From Natrinema salsiterrestre (GTDB taxonomy: Archaea > Halobacteriota > Halobacteria > Halobacteriales > Natrialbaceae), in assembly GCF_029502005.1 (NCBI RefSeq), contig NZ_JAMQOT010000004.1, positions 372,001 to 436,000 on the forward strand: 64,000 nucleotides of DNA. Direction: 5' to 3'. Every line of letters starts with the position of its first letter. Within the stretch, counting starts at the first letter, position 1. Positions 45,800 through 54,093 of the stretch are shown piece by piece. The translations under genes and the position numbers were made by a program. The notes below the pieces were generated by a model, which searched no databases, had not been told where the DNA came from, and was given only the letters and a program-made list of their open reading frames with translations.

Positions 45800-45982
45800 A
45801 TGCCTGCAAGCATACTGCTTGCTGGTCAGACGGACATGGCCAGTGCAGGGAGACGGAAAACGGTGGGGCGTATCAGCGGCAATCAGACACAGAAAATCGA
45901 ACAGGGTCCAGCGGGCTCAGCGTCAGTTGACGCGGCTGCTGAGATATCCAGTCGGGACTCACAGTCGGGGGACGGCCGATGA
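45800..45982 (+). CDS. Small ORF coupled to the multicopper oxidase gene
   Basis: This 60-codon ORF starts MPASILLAGQTDMASAG and ends in a Ser/Asp/Gln-rich tail. Two signs argue that it is real: a TTTAACTG promoter-like element (45768-45775) 28 nt before the ATG, and a stop that overlaps the next ATG as ATGA (45979-45982). It has no recognisable domain, so it may be a leader or coupling peptide rather than a functional protein. It could also be chance. Confidence 0.4.
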   Translation: MPASILLAGQTDMASAGRRKTVGRISGNQTQKIEQGPAGSASVDAAAEISSRDSQSGDGR

Positions 45983-48900
45983 CTGACGGCGAACTGCCCG
46001 ACGATACTGGAGACGACGCTACCGTCAGCCTAGACGATATCGCTGGGTACGATTCGTCTACTCGACGGACGTTTCTCAAGGGTGCCGGCGCGGTGACGAT
46101 AGCGAATTCGATGGTGGGCAACGGGTGGGCACAACCCGGAAACGGAAACAGAAATAAAAAGGCACAGAACGGTGTTCGCCACTTCACCGTCCACGCGATC
46201 CAGGTCGACATCGTCTACAATCGATTCGGCCTGCATCAGCCAAACGGGGCGATGTACGTCCTCGAGGAGAATCTCGAGGCTGCGAGGAAGGCGTCGGGTG
46301 TCGCTCCGGACAACGGGTTCGATCTCCTCGGGGGACCAGAAACCACAGACGTCGTCGACACGTCGGTCATCGAGCCACTGACGATCCGCGCGAACAAGGG
46401 CGAGACCGTCCGAATTGAGTTTGTCAACCACCTCGACCAGCCGGCCTCGATGCACCAGACCGGGCTCCCGCAGGATCCGAAGGATTCCGACGGGATGAAC
46501 GTCGGGTACAACCCCAGTACGGTCGCTCAGCCGGGAGAGACGGTTACCTATCAGTGGCAGGCCACCCACCTTGGCGGGCACTTCTTCTACGACGGCGCCC
46601 ATCAGGGATTCAATAGCCCCGACGAGGAACCGGCAACGGCCAATCACCTCTCCCGTGGGCTGTTCGGGACGCTGGTCGTCGAACCAGAAGGCGCGACGTG
46701 GACGGATCCGGTCACCGGCGGCCCCCTCCGGAGCGGGACGAAGGCCGACATCCACGACCCGAACCACATGGGAACGAGCTATCGCGAGTTCGTCCCGCAC
46801 TACCACACGCCGTCGGGGGTGTACCTCCCGGACGGCACTGAGAAGAAATGGCCGGAGGATAGTACCAAGCAGACCACACACGGTATCAACTACCGGGCTG
46901 ACGGGACTGGCCCCCGCGTCAACCAGACCGAGGCTCAGCTCCAGCCCCACACCCTCAAACGGCTGTTCTACTCCTCGTGGATCAACGGTGATCCCGGTGG
47001 CGGTGACAACGTTTTCAACGCGTACAAGGGCGACTCGATCAAATTCGTGCCCGTCGGCGCCTCGCTCGAGGAGAACCACGTTCACCACCTCCACAACAGT
47101 CGGTGGAAGACCGTCCCCGGTCGAACCGATTCGGACACGATCGATGCCCAGACGCTCGGTCTCGGTACGTCCTACCCCGAGTATCTGATCGCGGCGCACG
47201 GTTCGAACAGGGGGACCGCGGTTCACGATGCGGAGCAGAGCGTGCGCCAGAACATGACGTACGGGGAGGCGTTCGACGCGGGCGGTGCCGGCTACGTCCA
47301 CGGCGGTGCCGGAGACGTCCTGTTCCACTGCCACCTGTTCCCCCACTACGCGGAGGGGATGTGGGCGTTCATGCGCGTTCACGACAAGGAACGCGCCGAC
47401 CTCCAGCCGCTCTCGAACACGAACATCGTTACCGACCCGTCGTCGGTCGACCTGCCGCTCAAAGACGGAATCCTCGGTACGGGAACGGATATCCCCGGGT
47501 TCCCCGATTACGTCCCCGGAACCAGAGGCGAGTTCCCGCCCAAGCCCGTGGCGGCCCCGTCCGGGACGACGAACCCGCGCGCCCCGACTGCGGCCGAACG
47601 GAAGGCCGGATTCACGACGGACGTCGACGGCGCTCCGTACCAGGACCCGGTCGTGGACGAGAACGCACCGGAGCGCAACCACACGATCCACGTCCTGCAG
47701 GGGAAGGACATCGGAGATATCGTGTACAACGATGCCGGCGATTACGACCCCGAGAGTCTGGTGTACGTCCACGAGGACGACGTCCAGGCCGCGAAGAACG
47801 GCGATCTGAACCCCGAACCGCTGTTCATCCGCGCGAACGTCGGCGAGGCGGTGAACATGACCCTCGTGAACGAGTCGGAGTTCCCGATATCGATCCATCC
47901 CCACTTCGTCGGGTTCGACAATCAGGGCACCGACTCGACCCCGTCGATCGGGTACCAGACCGAGCAAAGCGTCGAACCGGGCGAGGAACGGACCTACCGC
48001 TGGTACGCCGACGAAGAAGGCCCGATCTACTTCCACGACCACGCGGTCGGTGCGGAAGAGGCCCAACACGGCACGTTCGCCGGTCTCATCGTCGAACCCG
48101 AAGGCTCTCGACACCTGGACCCCTACAGCGGGGAGCCGATCGACAGCGGTGCCCAGGCCATCATCGAGGTGCCCGACGGCACCGACTTCCGCGAGTTCGG
48201 CCTCCACTACAACGACTTCGTCCCACTGCGTGACAGAGGAACGGGCGAATTCGTCAACCAGCAGCGCGAGCACAACCTGAATCTCGGGACGACCGCCATC
48301 AACAACCGGAACGCGCCGTACTACCATCGAAACGACGACGGCGCAGCGTACGTCCACAGTTCGGCAGTCAACGGGGACCCGGCAACCCCGCTGCTCGAGG
48401 CCTACTCGAACGACCCGGTCCGGGTTCGGCTGTTCCAGGGTGCGTTCGAGGACCAGCACAACTTCCAGCTCCACGGGCGCCAGATCGAGCCGGAAGGCCT
48501 CGACGAACAGGACACGGTGTCCCAGCTCATTAGCCCCTCGGAAGCGTTCACGTTCATGATCGACCCCTACGACTCGCCGGACTCGCCGGACTTCGACCGC
48601 ATGCCGAACCCGGCGGGGCTGCCGATTCAGGACTACATGTACGGGTCGGGTATCTCCGACGACCGGTTCACCGGCATGTGGGGCATCCACCGCGTGTTCG
48701 AGGCGGCGGCACCGCACCTCGAGCCCCTCCCCGACCGCGGGACGCCGGCGGGCAAGGTCACCGAGAACCAACTCGAGCAGATGGGCCATTCGGCACCGTT
48801 CGTCGGCATCAACCGGCTGAAGAACCAGGGGCAACGAGCCCGATTGCTGTACGAAGCCGGGGACGATCGAACTCTCACGCCGGATACGGCCGACCGAAAG

Positions 48901-51090
48901 AACCCAAACGTCGGCGAGAAGCCGCCGAAGCCGCCGTCACCGGGCCAACCCTGTGGAGCCGATGCGCCCGATCGCCAGTACGACGTTGTTGCCCAGCAGG
49001 TGGACATCCATTTCAACGACCACGGCGACCACGATCCACACGGTATCGTCTTCTCGCTCGACAGGTACGCCGACGAAGTGGCAGACGGGACCCGACACCC
49101 CGACCCGCTCACGATTCGGGCCAATCAGGGCGATTGCATCGAAGTGCGCCTGCAGAACGAACTGCCGGCCGACATTAACGACGCCCACGTGGACCCGCCG
49201 ATGCGGGTCGAGGAGACGCTGGATACCGAGTGGGCGCCGTCGAATCGGGTTTCGTTACACCCACAGCGGATCACTTACGACCCCAACGGCTCGGACGGCG
49301 CGACGGTCGGGTTCAATTACGACCAGACCGTCGCCCCGGGCGAGACGATAACCTACCGGTGGTACGCCGACGATCTGTACGACAACATGGTGCTCACCGA
49401 CGAGGCCGACGTCCGCGGACATCGTCACCACGGCGCGTACGGCAACCTCGTCATCGAACCGTCCGACGCCGTCTGGCTCGATTCCTCGACCGGCGAAGCG
49501 TTGCCGGAAGGCGTCGACGCGATGGTCAAGCGACCGGGACGGCGATCGGTTCGCGAGTACACCCTGTCGCTGAGCGACGGCCGGTACGTCGCCAACAGCG
49601 ACGATCCGGACTCGTGTGTGGTCCCCGGCAGTCCGGAGGACGCCAACGCGGACTGTAACACGATCGGCGGGTTCGAAGACAGCGGCCACGGCGCGATCAA
49701 CAACCGCGCCGAGCCGTTCGTCCGCCGATTCCAGACCGACCCGGCACAGCACAAGGTCTTCGACTCGGACGTCCACGGTGATCCGGCGACACCGGTGTAC
49801 CGAGCGCTCACCGGTGATCCGGTGAAGTTCCTGGTCCACCAGCCGGCCGACAAGGCCCGTGGCATGTCGTTCCACCTGTCGGGTCACCAGTGGCAGCGCT
49901 ATCGCGGCATCCCCGAATCGCCAGTCATCGGCGTCGAGGACCGACTCAGCCCGGGCAAGGGCGTCAGACTGGGGCTGACCAGCGACGCCGGCGGTCACCA
50001 GCAAGCGACCGGTGACTACATCTTCCAGGAGACCAAGCAGCGCCGACGCCTCGAGTCGGGCCTCTGGGGGATTTTCCGGGTGCGGAACACGCCAAGCGAC
50101 TTCCCGAATCCGGTCCAGCCGCTTCCCGATCTCGACAACCCCGTCGACCCGAAGCAGCGTCCGAACTGGAACGTGTTCCACGAGGACATCACGCGGAACG
50201 GGATCGACGACCTGGTGATCGGCATTCCCGAGAGCGACGTCGGTGGAAAAAACGCCGGCGCAGTGTACATCTTCGAAGATCATTCGGGGCCCGTCGACGA
50301 ACTGTCCAACGCTGACCTGACGTTGCTTGGGAGCAGGCCCGGACAAGGTCTCGGTACGACAGTCAATAGACGGGGTAACGGAAACGCGCCGGTCCTCGCC
50401 CTCGGAATGGCATCCGGCAAAGAGATCACCGTCCCCGCGGGAACCCCGGCAGTCGACGCGATCACCAACCCGGCTGACACACCGGAACGTCGCTTCCTGA
50501 AAAACACCACCAAGAACGACCTCAAAGCCGTACACGACGCCGAGAAGGCCCAGAACGGTTACGGAGGCGGTCGTGGTAACGGAAACGGCGGTGGTAACGG
50601 AAACGACGGCGGCGGAAACGGCGGTGGTAACGGCCGTGGCAACGGAAATAGCGGTGGCGGAAATGGCCGTGGTAATGGAAACGGCGGCGGTAACGGCCGT
50701 GGCAACGGAAACGGTCGTGGCAACGGAAACGGCCGTGGCAACGGAAATAACGGTGGCAGAAATGGCCGTGGCAACGGAAATGGTCGTGGTAGCGGAAATG
50801 GCCGTGGTAATGGGAACGGTCGTGGCAACGGAAATGGCCGTGGCAACGGAAACGGCCGTGGTAACGGTAGGCGTTCAGATCTCGACGATCACGTTCACAG
50901 CGGTCGGTCCACATCACGGTCTGAGGGGACGGTCGGTCGGACGCAGCTCCTCAGCTGTAGCGATTGCGGACAGAAAAGCGCTCCAGCCGGTGATGCGAGT
51001 ATGTGGAGCGTAACGGACGCGACCGACGAGGGAGAATCGGGCTTCGAGTGCGATTCCTGTGGTTCCCTCCTGGAGGACACCGAGCGATGA
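45979..51090 (+). CDS. Giant Tat-exported multicopper oxidase with six cupredoxin-like domains
   Basis: This 1703-residue protein has a Tat motif STRRTFLKGAGA (27-38) and three tandem modules (about 65-470, 565-915, 1000-1372), each built of two cupredoxin domains. The His motifs are split. Module 1 holds HVHHLH (367-372) and HCHLFPHYAEGM (450-461; type 1 Cys451, His456, Met461). Module 2 holds HPH (640-642) and HDH (686-688). Module 3 lacks a type 1 site. After it come an FG-GAP-like repeat (about 1405-1480), a Gly/Asn/Arg repeat (1529-1632) and a C-terminal pair of CxxC motifs. It may oxidise metals such as Mn(II) or phenolic substrates outside the cell. No lipobox or PGF-CTERM anchor is visible. 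Confidence 0.88.
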   Translation: MTDGELPDDTGDDATVSLDDIAGYDSSTRRTFLKGAGAVTIANSMVGNGWAQPGNGNRNKKAQNGVRHFTVHAIQVDIVYNRFGLHQPNGAMYVLEENLEAARKASGVAPDNGFDLLGGPETTDVVDTSVIEPLTIRANKGETVRIEFVNHLDQPASMHQTGLPQDPKDSDGMNVGYNPSTVAQPGETVTYQWQATHLGGHFFYDGAHQGFNSPDEEPATANHLSRGLFGTLVVEPEGATWTDPVTGGPLRSGTKADIHDPNHMGTSYREFVPHYHTPSGVYLPDGTEKKWPEDSTKQTTHGINYRADGTGPRVNQTEAQLQPHTLKRLFYSSWINGDPGGGDNVFNAYKGDSIKFVPVGASLEENHVHHLHNSRWKTVPGRTDSDTIDAQTLGLGTSYPEYLIAAHGSNRGTAVHDAEQSVRQNMTYGEAFDAGGAGYVHGGAGDVLFHCHLFPHYAEGMWAFMRVHDKERADLQPLSNTNIVTDPSSVDLPLKDGILGTGTDIPGFPDYVPGTRGEFPPKPVAAPSGTTNPRAPTAAERKAGFTTDVDGAPYQDPVVDENAPERNHTIHVLQGKDIGDIVYNDAGDYDPESLVYVHEDDVQAAKNGDLNPEPLFIRANVGEAVNMTLVNESEFPISIHPHFVGFDNQGTDSTPSIGYQTEQSVEPGEERTYRWYADEEGPIYFHDHAVGAEEAQHGTFAGLIVEPEGSRHLDPYSGEPIDSGAQAIIEVPDGTDFREFGLHYNDFVPLRDRGTGEFVNQQREHNLNLGTTAINNRNAPYYHRNDDGAAYVHSSAVNGDPATPLLEAYSNDPVRVRLFQGAFEDQHNFQLHGRQIEPEGLDEQDTVSQLISPSEAFTFMIDPYDSPDSPDFDRMPNPAGLPIQDYMYGSGISDDRFTGMWGIHRVFEAAAPHLEPLPDRGTPAGKVTENQLEQMGHSAPFVGINRLKNQGQRARLLYEAGDDRTLTPDTADRKNPNVGEKPPKPPSPGQPCGADAPDRQYDVVAQQVDIHFNDHGDHDPHGIVFSLDRYADEVADGTRHPDPLTIRANQGDCIEVRLQNELPADINDAHVDPPMRVEETLDTEWAPSNRVSLHPQRITYDPNGSDGATVGFNYDQTVAPGETITYRWYADDLYDNMVLTDEADVRGHRHHGAYGNLVIEPSDAVWLDSSTGEALPEGVDAMVKRPGRRSVREYTLSLSDGRYVANSDDPDSCVVPGSPEDANADCNTIGGFEDSGHGAINNRAEPFVRRFQTDPAQHKVFDSDVHGDPATPVYRALTGDPVKFLVHQPADKARGMSFHLSGHQWQRYRGIPESPVIGVEDRLSPGKGVRLGLTSDAGGHQQATGDYIFQETKQRRRLESGLWGIFRVRNTPSDFPNPVQPLPDLDNPVDPKQRPNWNVFHEDITRNGIDDLVIGIPESDVGGKNAGAVYIFEDHSGPVDELSNADLTLLGSRPGQGLGTTVNRRGNGNAPVLALGMASGKEITVPAGTPAVDAITNPADTPERRFLKNTTKNDLKAVHDAEKAQNGYGGGRGNGNGGGNGNDGGGNGGGNGRGNGNSGGGNGRGNGNGGGNGRGNGNGRGNGNGRGNGNNGGRNGRGNGNGRGSGNGRGNGNGRGNGNGRGNGNGRGNGRRSDLDDHVHSGRSTSRSEGTVGRTQLLSCSDCGQKSAPAGDASMWSVTDATDEGESGFECDSCGSLLEDTER
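50563..50872 (+). repeat. Gly/Asn/Arg low-complexity repeat in the multicopper oxidase
   Basis: About 100 codons built of imperfect 6-residue units of the type GNGNGR/GNGRGN, with a matching 18-nt period (GGTAACGGAAACGGCCGT and variants). It lies between the FG-GAP-like region and the Cys-rich tail, is certainly unstructured, and is prone to slippage, so copy number may vary between strains. Confidence 0.85.
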
Positions 51091-51251
51091 CATTACAGAC
51101 GGAATCGATTCAGTCTCCGCCAGCGGCCATCGAGCTGAGACCATCGAGTCGTTCGCGTTCCCTACGGCCCTCCCTCGTGAGGGAGACGGAGAGCGAGACG
51201 TCACGTGTATCGGTATCTCCCCGACTGAACACCGGAGAAATCACGCGGTAA
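51087..51251 (+). CDS. Small ORF overlapping the end of the multicopper oxidase gene
   Basis: A 54-codon ORF (MTLQTESIQSPPAAIEL...) whose ATG overlaps the oxidase stop as ATGA. It is Ser/Arg-rich, without a domain or membrane segment. The coupling is suggestive, but the composition is unusual for a halophile (many Arg and Ser, few acids), so it may be spurious. Confidence 0.3.
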   Translation: MTLQTESIQSPPAAIELRPSSRSRSLRPSLVRETESETSRVSVSPRLNTGEITR

Positions 51252-51273
51252 CTGCCTCGTACACAGAGTAACA

Positions 51274-51402
51274 ATGGACACAATCCTCCTCCTGATCGGT
51301 GCCGGACTGATTCTGGTCATGGCGTATCGACGACTGCGGAAAACGCAAAGGAAACTCAAGGAACACTTCAGATCCGGAATCTACGAGGTGAAAGAGAACT
51401 AG
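51274..51402 (+). CDS. Small single-helix membrane protein (42 residues)
   Basis: It reads MDTILLLIGAGLILVMAYRR and then a basic amphipathic segment (KTQRKLKEHFRSGIYE). One membrane helix with a positive inside tail is clear. It follows the oxidase set by about 180 nt on the same strand, so it may belong to the same transcript. Because of its small size it is easily overlooked. No family recognised. Confidence 0.6.
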   Translation: MDTILLLIGAGLILVMAYRRLRKTQRKLKEHFRSGIYEVKEN

Positions 51403-51851
51403 CCGTCAGCTCAGCCACGTTCACGGCAGAGTGAGATTCTCCGCGGCGTAATCGGAGAAGAACCGACGGTGGCTCGGACAGTCGGGCATCGTCCGACGAC
51501 GGTGGCGTGGATTTCGACTCTCGCTCAGGAGCATCCTCTGGCTCTGTCATGGGTGCCCCAATCCACCGACAACTCATTGCCCCGCGGTTTCTCGACGTAG
51601 CTCTCACCTCGGTGGTCGAACCACGCGGTCGATCTGCTGGTTCGGTTATCTATTGCTGTCGTGCCCGCGGAACGGCGCAGACGTGGGCGGATCGACTACA
51701 GTAGTCACTCCCGTATGATCTCGGTGGCTTCCGGTACCCAGTTTTCGCGTTTCACGTCTGGCCCAGCGGATCGATATTCCCTCGCTGGTTGACGAGAGAC
51801 TAGGCCACCGGTACGCCGAAGTCTCTCGAGACATCCGAACCCCGAGTCGGT
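51403..51851. other. Intergenic, no convincing gene
   Basis: A minus-strand frame at 51368-51550 begins MTEPEDAPERE but soon becomes low-complexity and overlaps the small membrane gene; I do not accept it. No hairpin or repeat is prominent. The stretch may be remnant coding DNA. Confidence 0.4.
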
Positions 51852-52022
51852 TCACTTTTCAGTGAAGCTTTCTACCACTCCATCACCGGTGTTGAACCGA
51901 GCCATGAGTATTCCGATAACTTCGGGATTGCTCGGCTCGTACCCGAGTTGGTCCGTCAGCTCGTCTTTAATTTCTGTGAATCGGTCCCCTTTTTCTCCGT
52001 AAAGTTTGATGTGGACCGTCAT
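51852..52022 (-). CDS. Small conserved-looking protein (56 residues)
   Basis: The ORF reads MTVHIKLYGEKGDRFTEIKD and continues with LTDQLGYEPSNPEVIGILMARF before an acidic end. The pattern, a beta strand followed by a helix with LGYEPSNPEVIGxLM, resembles a ribbon-helix-helix type dimer or a small regulatory protein near mobile elements. It is too short for the usual length cut-off but has a good amino-acid composition and a clear start (52022). Function unknown. Confidence 0.6.
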   Translation of the reverse strand: MTVHIKLYGEKGDRFTEIKDELTDQLGYEPSNPEVIGILMARFNTGDGVVESFTEK

Positions 52023-52138
52023 TCCTACCTAGACGATCTCTCTCGACGGGTTCGTTGTCTCCCGCCGGTAGCGCTGTTTCGAAAATGATACTGTGGCAAA
52101 TTACGTACTAACGGCTCAATGTAGCTTCCCATTCCCAC

Positions 52139-52159
52139 CACATATAATTAATATATGTG
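52139..52159. repeat. AT-rich palindrome in the intergenic region
   Basis: CACATATA-ATTAA-TATATGTG is a perfect 8-bp inverted repeat with a 5-nt spacer. It lies in the 630-nt gene-free stretch between the 56-residue gene and the recombinase, and could be an operator or promoter element. No gene is placed to use it clearly. Confidence 0.45.
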
Positions 52160-52652
52160 ATACTGTAAATATGTTTCGAAATGACATTTCTGTCGCGGAA
52201 GTTTCGTCTATGCCGTTGGTGTCTGACGCCCCTCGCACACCACGAATCGAGCGGGTAGCATCGACCCCGATCGAAACAATATCGAAAAGCGATCTCGGAC
52301 TGTGGCCATGTGCCCCTCGTCGCCGAGTGATAACACTGGTGGTAGTCCCGTGAAACCGTCGAAATAGGTCTCAGTACGACAAACGTAGTGCTCGAAAGGC
52401 GATCTGACACCGGTAGCTGTTCACTGATTCTCGTGATATTATGTCTCCTAGCCCTTCTATATCCGATCTAGTAGCAACCCACCTGACGACCAGATTCGTA
52501 TAGCCATATGTGATTTACAAGTCGTCCCTCGGACGCTCCAATCGAGTTCCGGTGTCGTAATTGCGTACAACAACGTGAATTGTACCTGCCGAAACGGTTC
52601 GATAGAGGGACGCCAGAACCAACGGAATCGCTGTCAACAGCCGTCTTGTCGC

Positions 52653-53708
52653 TTATTTCCGTTGTCCAGTTACGGTATAGATGCACCCGAGGTAGGTCTC
52701 GCGGACCCGATCCCCCCAGTTGTGGGTGTAGGTATCGATCACGTCGCCGGCGACGTCGCCCCGGAGGTACTGGACGATACCTCGGTCGCCAGTTCGATCC
52801 CGGAGATGGGTGGTGAAGAAGTGCCGGAAATAGTGTGGCGTGACGTTCTCTTGCGTTCCGCCGCCGGTCCGGTACCAGCCGCGCTCTCGAGCGTGTTTCT
52901 CGACGATATAGCGAACGTCCGAGGGAGTGAGCCGCTCGCCCCACGAATCGCGAGTGTCGAGAAAGAGCGGCCGCGCCGGCGAGACGGCGTCCGGACGGAT
53001 CGCCAGCCACTCGAGTAATGCGCGACGAAGCTCGCCGTCGATCGGAACCACCGTATCGCGCTTTCGCTTGTTCGATGCCGTCCGCGCTTCGCCGTTGATA
53101 TCCGTGCCACGAGCCGGTTCCGAGGAGATGAAAACGGACGACGGACGCCGCTCGAGGCCGACCCGGGGCGTCCACTCGAGCTCGAGTTCCGGCGTCTCGA
53201 TGTGGAGGTCCCGAAGGTCGAGGTTACAGAGTTCACCGACGCGCATTCCGGTCTTCAGCAGGGTGACGACGACCGCCCGCTCGAGGGGGTGTACGATCGC
53301 GTCGACGAACGATCCCATTTCGTCGACCGAGATATCGCGCCGGGTCGGGTTCGTATCGATCGATTCGGACATCTCCTCCATGACGAGGGCCATCGGATTG
53401 TCGTCGAAGACGCCGACCCGGGTCATGTAGTCGTAGAACCGATTGAGATAGGAGGCGTAGGTGGCGATCGTACTGGATTCGAACGCCCCGCGCAGCGAGT
53501 GGATCCAGGCCATACACTCCCGGCGCTGGGCCGCTCCGATCGCATCGATATCGAACCGCTCGCGGAGGAACGCCTCGAACCGTCGGAGCACGCGTTCGTA
53601 GGCCTCGAGCGTCCGTTCGCTCTTGCCGTGATACCGCTGGTCGTCGAGGAAGTACGAGATCGGATCCGTCACGTCCTCCGGGGCGTCGGTCCCGGGTTCA
53701 GTCGCCAT
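52653..53708 (-). CDS. Tyrosine recombinase (XerC/D-like integrase)
   Basis: This 351-residue site-specific recombinase has a SAM-like core-binding domain (about 14-100) and a catalytic domain: Arg156 in TGMRVGEL, a Lys in the NKRKRDTVVPID hairpin (near 216), His292 and Arg295 in HYFRH, and the nucleophile Tyr327 in DTYTHN. At the position nine residues before the Tyr, where XerC/D have His or Trp (LGHS), there is Asp318 (YLRGDVAG). Start: ATG at 53708; two GTG codons just upstream are also possible. It overlaps the preceding DUF5805 gene and is likely an integrase of this accessory segment or a chromosomal recombinase conserved in haloarchaea. Confidence 0.88.
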   Translation of the reverse strand: MATEPGTDAPEDVTDPISYFLDDQRYHGKSERTLEAYERVLRRFEAFLRERFDIDAIGAAQRRECMAWIHSLRGAFESSTIATYASYLNRFYDYMTRVGVFDDNPMALVMEEMSESIDTNPTRRDISVDEMGSFVDAIVHPLERAVVVTLLKTGMRVGELCNLDLRDLHIETPELELEWTPRVGLERRPSSVFISSEPARGTDINGEARTASNKRKRDTVVPIDGELRRALLEWLAIRPDAVSPARPLFLDTRDSWGERLTPSDVRYIVEKHARERGWYRTGGGTQENVTPHYFRHFFTTHLRDRTGDRGIVQYLRGDVAGDVIDTYTHNWGDRVRETYLGCIYTVTGQRK

Positions 53709-54093
53709 CGCCACCACCGTCGACGGTCGTGTACCCGCCGTGGCGACCGCTGTATCGAATCCGATTGGTCGACTGGAGCTCCTCGAGGGTCTCGTCTAAC
53801 TGTGACTCGATATCCTGGGAGACTGCCTCGAGGAGTTCGTCCCACGAGTACGTGTCAGTCGAGAGTAAATTGAGGACCTGTGTTTCGAGGCCGTTACCCC
53901 CAGGGTCTGAGTCGGTAGAATCGGGCTCCGCCGAGCCGGATTCGAAGCCCCGCCGCCCGGCCTGTACCATCGTCCGGACGAACTCGCTCTGGCTCATGTC
54001 GAGCTCGTCGGCGTGGGACTCCCACTCGGATTTCTGGTAGGCCGGCACGTAGGTTTTGACAGCTGTTCTAGATGTGTCCGCCGAATCGCTCAT
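53698..54093 (-). CDS. DUF5805-like protein paired with the recombinase
   Basis: This 131-residue acidic protein starts MSDSADTSRTAVKTYVPAYQ and has a ribbon-helix-helix-like first 50 residues (VKTYVPAYQKSEWESHADEL, MSQSEFVRTMVQAGRRGF). The second half has a winged-helix look (YSWDELLEAVSQDI ... NRIRYSGRHGGYTTV). It overlaps the recombinase by about 11 nt, so they are co-translated. The combination suggests it directs or regulates the recombinase. The start at 54093 is used; the extension to 54132 is probably 5' leader. Confidence 0.8.
   Translation of the reverse strand: MSDSADTSRTAVKTYVPAYQKSEWESHADELDMSQSEFVRTMVQAGRRGFESGSAEPDSTDSDPGGNGLETQVLNLLSTDTYSWDELLEAVSQDIESQLDETLEELQSTNRIRYSGRHGGYTTVDGGGDGD

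Noticed and set aside
46030..48834. 934-codon minus-strand open frame
   Set aside because: Antisense to the multicopper oxidase; it is rich in Arg and Val without any motif.
50563..50872. Tandem DNA repeat as a possible CRISPR or mobile repeat
   Set aside because: The 18-nt period keeps the reading frame and encodes a Gly/Asn/Arg linker, so it is a protein repeat.
51368..51550. Minus-strand ORF starting MTEPEDAPERE
   Set aside because: The acidic start is attractive, but it overlaps the small membrane gene, becomes Ser/Arg low-complexity and shows no family signal.
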